From Candidatus Zixiibacteriota bacterium (lineage in GTDB: Bacteria > Zixibacteria > MSB-5A5 > GN15 > FEB-12), in contig JAJRXM010000045.1 of NCBI GenBank assembly GCA_024276275.1, positions 1-33,006 of the forward strand: 33,006 nt of DNA. The letters are read 5' to 3'. Below are positions 1 through 7,486 of this stretch, in pieces. The notes below the pieces were generated by a model that was given only the letters and a program-made list of their open reading frames with translations, was not told the origin of the DNA and made no database searches. Both the position numbers and the translations under genes were made by a program. Numbering within the stretch: the first letter of the stretch is position 1; each line of letters begins with the position of its first letter.

Positions 1-142
1 GATTCAGGGGCAAGTTATCCACGTGTTACTCACCCGTTCGCCACTTTACTCGCCAGACCGAAGTCCAACTTTCTCGTACGACTTGCATGTATTAAGCACG
101 CCGCCAACGTTCGTTCTGAGCCAGGATCAAACTCTCCGTAAA
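1..142 (-). rRNA. rrs: 16S ribosomal RNA, 5' end only
   Basis: Read on the minus strand, the segment contains the universal 16S 5' motif AGAGTTTGATCCTGGCTCAG, then the conserved first-helix text with GGCGGCGTGCTTAATACATG and the GTGAGTAACACGTGG motif near position 1. The mature 5' end is placed at about 142 by matching AGAGTTTGATC to E. coli position 8, so it may be off by a few bases. The rest of the gene and of the operon lies to the left of the window. The short segment alone does not settle the phylum. Confidence 0.97.
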
Positions 143-308
143 ATATATTTAATTATTTTTTACGATATTTGATGGTATTGATTTCCTAAATCTCACGATA
201 TTAAATCATGCTATTCAGGATTTACTGTATTTATGGGGATCCAATTATATTGGACCCGCGACAAAAACAGAGTCTGTATTTTAACTCTTCACTTCGTTTA
301 GCTATTTA

Positions 309-323
309 GTTGTCAAAGAACAA
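309..323 (-). promoter_or_regulatory. boxA-like antitermination element in the rRNA leader
   Basis: The minus strand reads TTGTTCTTTGACAAC, close to the boxA consensus TGTTCTTTGA-A-AC known from Bacillus-type rRNA leaders, where NusB-S10 loads to protect rRNA transcription from termination. It sits about 60 nt into the predicted leader, downstream of the U-tract hairpin and roughly 170 nt before the 16S gene. Confidence 0.6.
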
Positions 324-352
324 TTTGTTTCGTTTTAGCCTCTTTCAAAGCC

Positions 353-382
353 AAAAAAAACTGCCTGCTTTTTCGCTGGCAG
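353..382 (-). terminator. Terminator-like hairpin at the start of the rRNA leader
   Basis: On the minus strand CTGCCAGC, loop GAAAAA, GCAGGCAG forms an 8-position stem with one A-A mismatch, followed at once by eight T residues (360-353). It starts essentially at the predicted +1 of the rRNA promoter, so the first ~30 nt of leader RNA would be an intrinsic terminator or attenuator. No minus-strand gene lies upstream that it could plausibly serve; the nearest stops at 2591. Confidence 0.6.
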
Positions 383-388
383 AACAAG

Positions 389-417
389 AGTATATACGCA
401 GTCGGCAGTAAAGTCAA
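389..417 (-). promoter_or_regulatory. Probable 16S rRNA operon promoter
   Basis: On the minus strand a -35 TTGACT (417-412) and a -10 TATACT (394-389) are separated by exactly 17 bases. The predicted transcript start is near 382, about 240 bases upstream of the 16S 5' end. This is by far the best sigma-70-type pair on this strand in the intergenic region, and it points at the rRNA gene. Confidence 0.8.
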
Positions 418-438
418 GACCTTTTTTCAGTATTTTTT

Positions 439-458
439 AACTTTCTGACTAGAAAGTT
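439..458. repeat. Perfect dyad upstream of the rRNA -35
   Basis: AACTTTCT-GACT-AGAAAGTT is a perfect 8-bp inverted repeat with a 4-bp spacer. It is centred about 66 bp upstream of the predicted rRNA start, in the zone where upstream activators or UP elements act. It could be an operator; there is no U-tract that would make it a terminator. Confidence 0.5.
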
Positions 459-760
459 TAACCTCGTTATATACCAACAACTTACACCCTCTTTACACCT
501 TCAATTTTTCGGTATATTTTAAACTTTCTTTAATTTTTTTTTGATTATTTTGCTTTTATTTATGTTAAATAAAATCTTTTCGATTTAGATACTACACAAA
601 GCCGCATCACATTATAATAAATTTGCACATCATATACAGTAAATCTGTGGCTTTCATTAAATTAAACCAAAATTATAACATAAAATATTTTCGATTTGTT
701 CAAGAACTATCAATCAACAAACTTGAATTTTACTATCACTTATATGTATATTACAAATCT

Positions 761-2599
761 ATGAAAACCAATACTTTTAATAAATCTTTAAAAAATGAGA
801 TACTAATTATAGCATTATTGTTTGTCGTAGCTCTTTTGATGAGAATTACATATCTCAACCAAGTGTCATCATCTCCCCTTTTTGAAAATCCGGTGATGGA
901 TGAAAAATATCACATTGAATTAGTAGAACAGATTAAAACTGACAACGAACCGAAAGAACCATATTTCAGAGCTCCATTATATCCATATTTTTTGACAGCT
1001 CTATCAAAAGCAACTAACGGCTCATTCTATACCATGAGACTGCTGCAAATTGTTTTGGGCTCTTTACTGCCTGTTCTTATATACTTATTGGGAGTAAAAC
1101 TTTTTCAAAAGAAAGTTGCTCTTATAGCAGCTTCACTTTCTACTATATATCCTACTTTTTTATATTATGATGCTTCATTACTTATAACTTTTTTAATTAC
1201 TTTGTTATCAGTTATAATTCTTTGGGCTTTATATAAGTATAAACCTCAAAGCTACCTAAGTCCGATAGCTGTCGGATTACTTTTGGGTGTTGCCGGACTG
1301 GCAAGGCCGAATATACTTTTGTTGGGATTATTTTTATTTGTCTGGGTTCTGATTATCCTAAAAGAGCAAATCGGTTTTAAAAAGGCATTAATACATTATG
1401 CAATTATAGGTATTGTTGCGGTCGTTGTAATAATTCCGACAACGATACGCAACTATCAAGTATCGGGCGATCCTGTTTTTATCGCCTGGCAGGGTGGAAT
1501 TAATTTTTATATAGGCAACAATCACCAATCAAGCGGTTGGTCGGCGACACTTCCCGGAATTGATAAAAGCTGGGAGGGCGGTTATACTGAATCAATTTCT
1601 CTGGCAGAAAAAGAAATGGGAAGAAAACTTCAGAGGTCTGAGGTTTCTGATTATTGGTATAGTAAAACATTTGAGGATATCTCTGAACATCCGTCAAGTT
1701 TCGTAAAACTCCTCGTGAAAAAAGTACGACTTCTTATAAACGGGTATGAAACTCCGAACAATCAAAATATCTATCTCTCTAAAGAATACAGCAGTTTGTT
1801 TAATATAATGATATTTAACAGCCCACTTTATTTTCCGTTTGGACTACTTCTCCCTCTGGCTTTGGTAGGTATTTTCTTTTCATACTCTCAATGGAAAAAG
1901 TTTCTTCCTGCTTATTTATTCCTAGCGGCATACAGTAGTTCACTGGTTCTCTTTTTTGTTTGTGCGAGATTTCGCCAACCGATAATTCCGCTTCTTCTTT
2001 TGTTTGCCGTTTTTGCTCTTTTCAAAACTATAGACTTATACAGAGAGAAAAATTATAAAATTCTAGCAATTGGCAGTATTCTCTTTCTTGCTCTGCTATT
2101 CGAAAGTAATCATGATATCTTACAATTAAATCAACAAAGAGTCAAAGCCGAAGATTACCACATGATTGGCAATGCCTATCTTGAACAAAACAACTTACGC
2201 ATAGCTGAACGAGAATATATTAAGTCGGTAAAAGTTGACCCGACTTTTGCCCGTGGATTTAACAATCTGGGATTGATACAAGGAAGAAACGGGAAACATA
2301 TACAAGCTCAGTTAAATTTCAAAAGGGCTATCGCACTTGATCCAAATGTTGTAGAGTCGTATGTAAATTACGCGACTACTGAAATCGTACAAGGGAAGTT
2401 TAGTGAGGCAATCGTTATTCTTCTTGACGCACAACAAAGATTTCCTCTTGACGATAATGTTCTTTTGAAACTTGGGATGACTTATTATCAGGCGGGCAAT
2501 TTGGATTTAGCGATACAAGCGATACAAAAATCGATACAACTCAATCCTCAAAATAATCAGGCAAAAATCACTTTGCAGCAAATCAAAGAATCAAAATAA
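761..2599 (+). CDS. Glycosyltransferase family 39 (ArnT/PMT-like) membrane protein with C-terminal TPR repeats
   Basis: A polytopic inner-membrane protein of 612 residues. After a short basic N-terminus comes a first membrane helix, then a loop with the acidic pair in PVMDEKYH and the APLYPYFLTAL segment typical of GT39/ArnT-like enzymes, which transfer sugars from polyprenyl-phosphate donors. Roughly ten further hydrophobic segments follow, including the RARP-like loop (GLARPN). The last ~150 residues are soluble tetratricopeptide repeats (GNAYLEQNNLRIAEREY, FNNLGLIQGRNGKHIQAQ, LGMTYYQAGNLDLAIQAI). This GT39-plus-TPR architecture is common in FCB and related bacteria; the acceptor is unknown. 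The frame is open from a TTG at 623, but the ATG at 761 begins a normal cytosolic N-terminus and is preferred. No clear Shine-Dalgarno sequence is seen. Its last 9 bases overlap, tail to tail, the gene on the other strand. Confidence 0.85.
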   Translation: MKTNTFNKSLKNEILIIALLFVVALLMRITYLNQVSSSPLFENPVMDEKYHIELVEQIKTDNEPKEPYFRAPLYPYFLTALSKATNGSFYTMRLLQIVLGSLLPVLIYLLGVKLFQKKVALIAASLSTIYPTFLYYDASLLITFLITLLSVIILWALYKYKPQSYLSPIAVGLLLGVAGLARPNILLLGLFLFVWVLIILKEQIGFKKALIHYAIIGIVAVVVIIPTTIRNYQVSGDPVFIAWQGGINFYIGNNHQSSGWSATLPGIDKSWEGGYTESISLAEKEMGRKLQRSEVSDYWYSKTFEDISEHPSSFVKLLVKKVRLLINGYETPNNQNIYLSKEYSSLFNIMIFNSPLYFPFGLLLPLALVGIFFSYSQWKKFLPAYLFLAAYSSSLVLFFVCARFRQPIIPLLLLFAVFALFKTIDLYREKNYKILAIGSILFLALLFESNHDILQLNQQRVKAEDYHMIGNAYLEQNNLRIAEREYIKSVKVDPTFARGFNNLGLIQGRNGKHIQAQLNFKRAIALDPNVVESYVNYATTEIVQGKFSEAIVILLDAQQRFPLDDNVLLKLGMTYYQAGNLDLAIQAIQKSIQLNPQNNQAKITLQQIKESK

Positions 2600-3136
2600 T
2601 GTTTTCTTGCGGGGCATTAGTAACCCGAATAGTGATATCGAAATAAGAAAAGCCCCAAAACCGATTTGTCCGTATACATTCCAAGCAAGTGCGTGCGGCA
2701 AGTGTGCATTATCTGGATTATCAGGGTCATAATATACTACTAATTCTTTCCCTATCGGATGCTCTTCAGTTGTCACCTTGGCAACATCATATTGTTTCCG
2801 CTTATTTCCAAACATCGGAGTTTTTAAAAAGGTTGTTTTATTATATGTGATAGAATCTATCGTGTATTCATAGGTTATCTCAGGACGAAAAGCATTTTCA
2901 TCACCGACAATTTGTGATTTTATAACAATACCGGTCGAAGTCGGACGATATAATGAATCTAAGTAATCTTGCAATACATTTGTCTGGATTATAACGAGAT
3001 ATGTACCTATCGGTAAAACAACAGCACAAATGATAAATAAAAATCTGCTAATTTTGTCTGCTTTTTTGCCTACAATGAGATATCGCACAGCTAGTGCGAG
3101 TATTATTGAAATACTTATTGTGATTACCGTAATCAT
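2591..3136 (-). CDS. DUF3592 family membrane protein
   Basis: Two N-terminal membrane helices flank a KKADK turn. An extracytoplasmic beta-rich domain follows (TGIVIKSQIV, then FRPEITYEYTIDS and VVYYDPDNPDNAHL), and a final membrane helix lies near the C-terminus. The YEYTIDS and YYDPDNP blocks are the hallmarks of DUF3592, whose function is unknown. The ATG at 3136 is used. The frame also runs up to a TTG at 3214, but that TTG lies in the T-tract of a terminator (3210-3246). A TATAAT (minus strand, 3182-3177) between the two would suit transcription from about 3170. If the TTG were used, 26 more hydrophobic residues would be added. Convergent with the glycosyltransferase. Confidence 0.75.
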   Translation of the reverse strand: MITVITISISIILALAVRYLIVGKKADKISRFLFIICAVVLPIGTYLVIIQTNVLQDYLDSLYRPTSTGIVIKSQIVGDENAFRPEITYEYTIDSITYNKTTFLKTPMFGNKRKQYDVAKVTTEEHPIGKELVVYYDPDNPDNAHLPHALAWNVYGQIGFGAFLISISLFGLLMPRKKTLF

Positions 3137-3209
3137 GTACGCACAATACAAATAGCTGGAAGAAAATACAACTATAATTATACTTACAATGCTAAGAATG
3201 AACTCGTTA

Positions 3210-3246
3210 TGCAAAAGAACAGCCCGATTGCGAAAATCAACCGGGC
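3210..3246 (-). terminator. Rho-independent terminator, minus strand
   Basis: On the minus strand AGCCCGGTTG, loop ATTTTCG, CAATCGGGCT is a 10-position stem with one G-T wobble. It is followed by a T-rich tract (GTTCTTTTG). It would end any minus-strand transcript from the 3247-3509 interval before the DUF3592 gene. Confidence 0.65.
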
Positions 3247-3256
3247 TATATTAAAT

Positions 3257-3361
3257 TTAATTGAAAAGTTGACCGTCTTCCTTGTCACTTACTGTGGCGA
3301 GACCGCATTGCTTTATAAGGGCGTGTCTCAATGACGGTTCTTTCTCTATTAATATCGTCAT
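3257..3361 (-). CDS. Possible small ORF, 34 residues, function unknown
   Basis: A short minus-strand reading frame from the ATG at 3361 (MTILIEKEPSLRHALIKQ...) ends 10 bases before a good terminator on the same strand. The frame is also open up to an ATG at 3511, which would give 84 residues, but the first part is low-quality and would overlap the neighbouring lipoprotein start. No family was recognised. The terminator is the only reason to think something is transcribed here; a small RNA is equally possible. Confidence 0.25.
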   Translation of the reverse strand: MTILIEKEPSLRHALIKQCGLATVSDKEDGQLFN

Positions 3362-3509
3362 TTTTTTGATTCTGTCAAGGTTTTTCGTTGTTTTTTCGTA
3401 AAAAATACGTGTTGAATAATCTCGACAAATACATAGACTTATTATATCTTTTTTGTATAGTATTACATCAAAACAATCTGAAGAATAATAAATTAAGAGG
3501 AATAAATTC

Positions 3510-4487
3510 ATGCACTTACGCCCAATTTATAGATATGTTACAGTTATTGTATTGTTATCTGTAACTATTTTTCTCAGTTGTTCAAAAAACCCGACTGATA
3601 ATAATACCGGGAACAGCGACCTAGCTGTACTTTCTGTTATCCCTGCGAACGCAGCTCCGGGAGTGACATTAACAGTTTCCGGATTTAGTATCGATACTAC
3701 TAAAATAACCAATTATACTCTTTTCATCGGTGACCAACAGTCGCTTTTAATTACTGATTCGGTTGGCGGTATATCAACTATTGCTCCGATGTTTTTTGCT
3801 GACTCAACAAATACATGGCCTACTCCACCAACTTCAGCAATAAGTATTGAAATCTATCTTGACTCTTCTCTTGTAGCAATTGGTAATAATATTTTCACCG
3901 TAGATTCTTTAGTTCAATCTCCCGGAGCAACACTTGAGCTCGTAAACAATACTATTACTACTGTTGAATCTTATAAAACAATTTTGAGACTATTACCAAC
4001 AGAACCGGGTTATTTTGAACAGATGGCTTTTGGTATCACAGCCGGTTTAGATTCTTTAATGTATGGTGGGGATTCATCTCTTACAACTCTATTAACAGAG
4101 TTACAATCATCTGCTCCTGAAGCAGTAGCATTAATTGACGCTATCTATTCCTCGAGTGGAGCAGTCGAACAATCACAACAGATTGCAGATGCTATGGCTT
4201 CCTTAGCCGACACATTAAGCGGTGGTAATTTAAAGAGTTCTGCTTTACCTTCTGATGATATTACTCTTGCTGCAATGATGCAATTAAGTACAATGTTACA
4301 ACTTTATGGTGACGCTTTCATTCATGGAGCAGCACAAGATGAAATTTTATTTGGAACATGGGATAGTCTATACTCAACCGAAAAAAGATTGAATCATTGG
4401 CAGACGAAAGCGTTTGCCAAGTACAATAACGCACCTCTAATAAAAAGTCAGAAGCACAGGGCTTCTGACCTACATAGTTCTATTTAA
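3510..4487 (+). CDS. Putative outer-membrane or periplasmic lipoprotein with an IPT/TIG-like N-terminal domain
   Basis: 325 residues, ATG preceded by AAGAGG at good spacing. A hydrophobic signal ends in FLSC, with Cys24 as the lipidation site, followed by a polar Asn/Thr linker. Residues ~38-130 (LAVLSVIPANAAPGVTLTVSG...) have the opening strand pattern of an IPT/TIG or Ig-like fold. The rest is mostly helical and low in charge, with runs such as LAAMMQLSTMLQLYGDAF. No enzyme motif was seen. The last ~10 residues (from about Ser313) are encoded by a REP-like inverted repeat, so the C-terminus appears to run into a repeat rather than being ancestral. Convergent with the reductase gene 15 bp away. 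Confidence 0.75.
   Translation: MHLRPIYRYVTVIVLLSVTIFLSCSKNPTDNNTGNSDLAVLSVIPANAAPGVTLTVSGFSIDTTKITNYTLFIGDQQSLLITDSVGGISTIAPMFFADSTNTWPTPPTSAISIEIYLDSSLVAIGNNIFTVDSLVQSPGATLELVNNTITTVESYKTILRLLPTEPGYFEQMAFGITAGLDSLMYGGDSSLTTLLTELQSSAPEAVALIDAIYSSSGAVEQSQQIADAMASLADTLSGGNLKSSALPSDDITLAAMMQLSTMLQLYGDAFIHGAAQDEILFGTWDSLYSTEKRLNHWQTKAFAKYNNAPLIKSQKHRASDLHSSI
4447..4469. repeat. REP-like perfect inverted repeat inside the 3' end of the lipoprotein gene
   Basis: GTCAGAAGC-ACAGG-GCTTCTGAC is a 9-bp perfect inverted repeat with a 5-bp loop. It is G+C-richer than its surroundings and is followed by CTAC. It lies 16 bp before the stop codon of the lipoprotein gene and between convergent genes, a typical REP position. 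There is no T-tract, so it is not a classical intrinsic terminator. Confidence 0.6.
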
Positions 4488-4502
4488 TTAATGTAATTTT
4501 GC

Positions 4503-5333
4503 TTAGTCGAGCTTGACATAATATTGTTCAATATGAAATTGGCCGTGTTCTTTTTTGGTATGACGGACAAAACCTTCACTCTCCAAAAGAGCAGTCATAT
4601 CTTTAATCATAAATGGATTTCCACACAAAAAGACATGAGTATTTTCATGTGACGGTTTTATTCCCCATTCTTTTTCAAGATGACCGTCTTCCCAGAGTTT
4701 TTGAACAAACCCTTCTTCACCGTGCCACGGCATAACTTCTTCTTTGGCATGTGATAAAGTTGGGATATATATAAAATCATCAGACATATCGGCAAGAGTG
4801 CTTAATTCCGAATGATAACCCAAGTCAACCGTGTGATACGCTCCATGAAAAACAGCTAATTTACGGTTCAATTTTTGGGCAACTTCAGTACGAATCATAC
4901 TCATATATGGAGCCACTCCGGTACCGGTTGCGATAAGTACCGCATTAAAATCTTCAGGAACTTGTGAAAGAGTAAACATCCCCTTAAATTTTGGTCCTAA
5001 AAATAATCTGTCACCGACTTTAAGTTTTAATATCCGAGGCGACAAGGAACCGGAATGTACCAACCCAATATAAAATTCAAGAAATTCTCTTTTTTTTGAT
5101 GATGATGCTATCGAATACGCTCGCATTACAAATTTATCTAAATCTTTTGGAGGTGATTCTTCTTCGGTAGCTGTTTCGATACGAGGATATGTACCCGGCA
5201 CACCGAGAGTACCATATTGCCCCGGTTTAAATTCGGGAAGTTCCCATCCGTCAGGTACAATTCTTAATTTTATTAAATTTGGAGAAATTTCGATTCTTTG
5301 GACAACTATTGCGTTGAGTACTTTTTCAGCCAT
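4503..5333 (-). CDS. fpr: Ferredoxin--NADP(+) reductase
   Basis: 276 residues, the usual length of bacterial Fpr. The enzyme passes electrons between NADP(H) and ferredoxin or flavodoxin in the cytoplasm. The FAD-binding barrel covers residues ~5-120 with the isoalloxazine motif RAYSIAS (71-77). The NADP-binding Rossmann domain follows with ATGTGVAPYMSM (~135-146) and the late CGNPFMIKDM motif. A ~10-residue insertion (ETATEEESPPKD) precedes the FAD motif. The C-terminus ends in FHIEQYYVKLD, as in many Fpr proteins of this group. The gene stands alone; the next minus-strand gene upstream is over 220 bp away across a nested repeat. Confidence 0.93.
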   Translation of the reverse strand: MAEKVLNAIVVQRIEISPNLIKLRIVPDGWELPEFKPGQYGTLGVPGTYPRIETATEEESPPKDLDKFVMRAYSIASSSKKREFLEFYIGLVHSGSLSPRILKLKVGDRLFLGPKFKGMFTLSQVPEDFNAVLIATGTGVAPYMSMIRTEVAQKLNRKLAVFHGAYHTVDLGYHSELSTLADMSDDFIYIPTLSHAKEEVMPWHGEEGFVQKLWEDGHLEKEWGIKPSHENTHVFLCGNPFMIKDMTALLESEGFVRHTKKEHGQFHIEQYYVKLD

Positions 5334-5390
5334 CTATAAACTACCTATCTTATTAAATATTATCTTACCTATTTTACAATCTTGTTAAAA

Positions 5391-5469
5391 ATCTTTCAAG
5401 ACCCTTCGACAAACTCAGGGCGACTTGAAAGATCATAGCTTACAATTTGTCATGCTGAGCTTGTCGAAG
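5391..5469. repeat. Nested REP-like inverted repeats
   Basis: Two interleaved dyads. ATCTTTCAAG (5391-5400) pairs perfectly with CTTGAAAGAT (5424-5433). CTTCGACAAACTCAG (5404-5418) pairs with CTGAGCTTGTCGAAG (5455-5469) with one mismatch. The core CTGAGCTTGTCGAAG resembles an extragenic palindrome seen in many environmental bacterial genomes (from memory). It lies between two minus-strand genes. Confidence 0.7.
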
Positions 5470-5559
5470 TATGTTCCAATAAAATAAAGAGTTATCCAAC
5501 AGTCTCTTTCAGCATCAATTATAGCTATTTGAATCTAGTTGTCAAGTTTCTATTGTGCT

Positions 5560-6773
5560 TCAACAGTTGTATTGTCCGGTTTTGTTTTTTTTCTCTTTTA
5601 CTTTGACAATATAGACTTCGTCATTTTTTCGAATGTCTGATATCTTAATACCGACTGAATCCCCTTTGGATGCTGCTTTAACATCTTTATTATGAACTTG
5701 CATCGATTCTATAAAAATCCTTTTAAGTCCTGTTTTTTTACCTATGACAACAAGTTGGTCACCGATTTTTATATTTTCATTAAGTTTGATTTCAGCGACA
5801 GAAATTTTTTGATAATAATTAAAGACTTTTCCGATAAACAGTTTTATCTCGGTTGCTTCGTTATTTTCAGCCGTTGAAATATCATCTTCAGTCGGTTTCC
5901 CAAGATAGAAACCTGTCGAAAATTGACGATTGAATACTTGTTCAAGCTCTACAACACCCTTTGCAAGTTCATCCTTTGTTAATTCATTATCGAGTGCCTT
6001 GCGATAGGCACGAGTGACAACATCAACATAGCGAGGGTCACGACCGCTACCTTCTATTTTATAACTAAAGATACCGGCTTTTTTCATATCTTCAATCAGG
6101 TGCAGAGTACATAAATCTTTGGCGGACATCACCCGAGAATTTTCAATCTGCAGTTCGTTGCCTGAACTGTCGGTAATAGTGTAAGACCTGCGGCAATTCT
6201 GGTGACATTCTCCACGGTTGGCAGATTTTTCTGATGTCATTTGCGACATAAAACAACGCCCCGATACGGCAACACACATAGCACCATGGGCAAAACATTC
6301 AATTTCGATGATTTCGGAAATTTCTTTTATCTGCTCCAAATTCAGTTCTCTTGCAAGAACAACTCTTTGGCACCGAGAGATTTATAAAACTCGGCTGACT
6401 GTCTGTTTGAAACCGAAGCCTGGGTAGACACAAAAAACGGAACATTATATTTATTACAGAGCATGATGACAGCGTTGTCCCAGCAGATAATTGCATCGAC
6501 TTTATCTTTGACGGCTTTGATTGTTCCTTCAAGCAGTGTGATTTCTTCGGGATAGATAATTGTGTTGAGAGTCAGAAACAGTTTTACTTTGCGTTCGGAT
6601 TCATTGCACATCACCCTCATTTCATCGAGGTCGGATATGTTGAAATTTTTCGAGTTTGCCCGCATGGAGAAAGTGTTCAGCCCAAAATAAACGGCATCTG
6701 CCCCGGCATTGATTGCCGCAGCCAACATCGGGAAATTTCCCGCAGGAGCCATCAGTTCGTATTTCGGTTTCAT
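5560..6773 (-). pseudogene. Peptidase U32 family protein (TrhP/RlhA-like RNA hydroxylation), frameshifted
   Basis: The two halves of one U32 protein lie in different frames. The N-terminal part (6773-6342; ELMAPAGNFPMLAAAINAGA, ADAVYFGLNTFSMRA) is a TIM-barrel start. The C-terminal part carries the four-cysteine set typical of the family (AHGAMCVAVSGRCFMSQ, then GECHQNC) that binds an Fe-S cluster. Family members act in 5-hydroxylation of tRNA uridine or rRNA cytidine, or in ubiquinone hydroxylation, rather than as proven proteases. The break is at 6366-6368: GCC AAA GAG should read GCC AAA AGA, so one A is missing from a run. The shifted frame then continues RVVLARELNLEQIKEI, exactly as expected. 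Without the lesion the protein would be ~400 residues. It could be a true pseudogene or a sequencing error. Confidence 0.85.
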
Positions 6774-6873
6774 GGCTCAGAAGATACACAATAATTGCTA
6801 AAGTGGGTAGATTATTTTTGGTATATTTCCTATTTCGATTGTATACTTGTTAGAATGCTAACTTAAATCTAAT

Positions 6874-7356
6874 ATGAGGAGTATAATTTTGTACAGATTC
6901 CATTTAACAATTAAACAACTCGTTAGTATTATATTCTTAGTATTGCTATTTCAATTAAATTGTTCTGTGACATATTCTCCAAGAGAAAATGTTACCGAAG
7001 AGACTGCATTCTTTGCTAATCATCCCGAACCTTTTATTCTAAATATGCTTGTAAATTTTACAGATGGGGAATATGAGCTTATTGATGCTGACATTATAGA
7101 AAAAACTTATACTAACAAATCTATTACAAGAGTATATGGCCTTTACGGTGTACGAGGTATTTCTTACTCAAACGATGAGCTCTTTGATTTCATTCACTAC
7201 ATGAAACCGGTTAACAGTTGGGTCAGCATACCTTTCTCGAGCGACTTAGTCGGTGTTGAATTTTACAGACGAAATAGTAATGAAAAGATTGAAATAAGTT
7301 ATTTTTCTCGAGGCGACATTATAACAATAGCTGATTATATACCGAGAGCAGAATGA
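6874..7356 (+). CDS. Small exported protein, possible lipoprotein, function unknown
   Basis: 160 residues from the ATG at 6874. A perfect AGGAG at 6877-6881 sits 7 bases before an in-frame TTG at 6889, so the true start may be that TTG, giving 155 residues. Either way the N-terminus is a basic stretch followed by a hydrophobic core ending FQLNC, an imperfect lipobox (Cys30 from the ATG). The mature part is a small, mixed-charge domain with a hydrophobic close (FSRGDIITIADYIPRAE). No family was recognised. Divergent from the U32 gene; a small dyad GTTAG-AATG-CTAAC (6849-6862) lies in the shared upstream region. Confidence 0.6.
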   Translation: MRSIILYRFHLTIKQLVSIIFLVLLFQLNCSVTYSPRENVTEETAFFANHPEPFILNMLVNFTDGEYELIDADIIEKTYTNKSITRVYGLYGVRGISYSNDELFDFIHYMKPVNSWVSIPFSSDLVGVEFYRRNSNEKIEISYFSRGDIITIADYIPRAE

Positions 7357-7416
7357 TTTCCTACGATGTTAATAATTAGTTTTGTCAGGTCTCAGAAAGA
7401 GATGATGATTAAACTT

Positions 7417-7458
7417 GTTGGGTTTCTCGATTTTGAAATCTAACGATTTCAAACCAAC
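7417..7458. repeat. REP-like compound inverted repeat between convergent genes
   Basis: The inner arms TTTGAAATC (7432-7440) and GATTTCAAA (7445-7453) are a perfect 9-bp dyad with loop TAAC. The outer arms GTTGGGTTT (7417-7425) and AAACCAAC (7451-7458) offer an alternative pairing. It lies between the stops of two convergent genes and could serve both as a transcript end, though no T-tract follows on either strand. Confidence 0.55.
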
Positions 7459-7486
7459 GAAACACAACCTTAGTAAGAGTTTTAAT

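Larger units (their letters stand above)
143..760. other. Divergent intergenic region: rRNA leader, rRNA promoter and 5' side of the glycosyltransferase gene
   Basis: This is 618 bases without a convincing gene. On the minus strand, positions 143-382 look like the 16S leader, holding a boxA-like element (309-323), a U-tract hairpin (353-382) and a second imperfect hairpin around 236-257 (GGATCCAA facing TTGGACC). The promoter hexamers lie at 389-417 and a perfect dyad at 439-458. From about 460 to 760 the DNA is very AT-rich. It must carry the promoter of the plus-strand glycosyltransferase, but no hexamer pair there is good enough to call. Confidence 0.7.

Noticed and set aside
6342-6374. 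Programmed -1 frameshift in the U32 gene
   Set aside because: The site CC-AAA-GAG gives poor re-pairing after a -1 slip and I found no convincing stimulatory structure. A missing A in a run is simpler.
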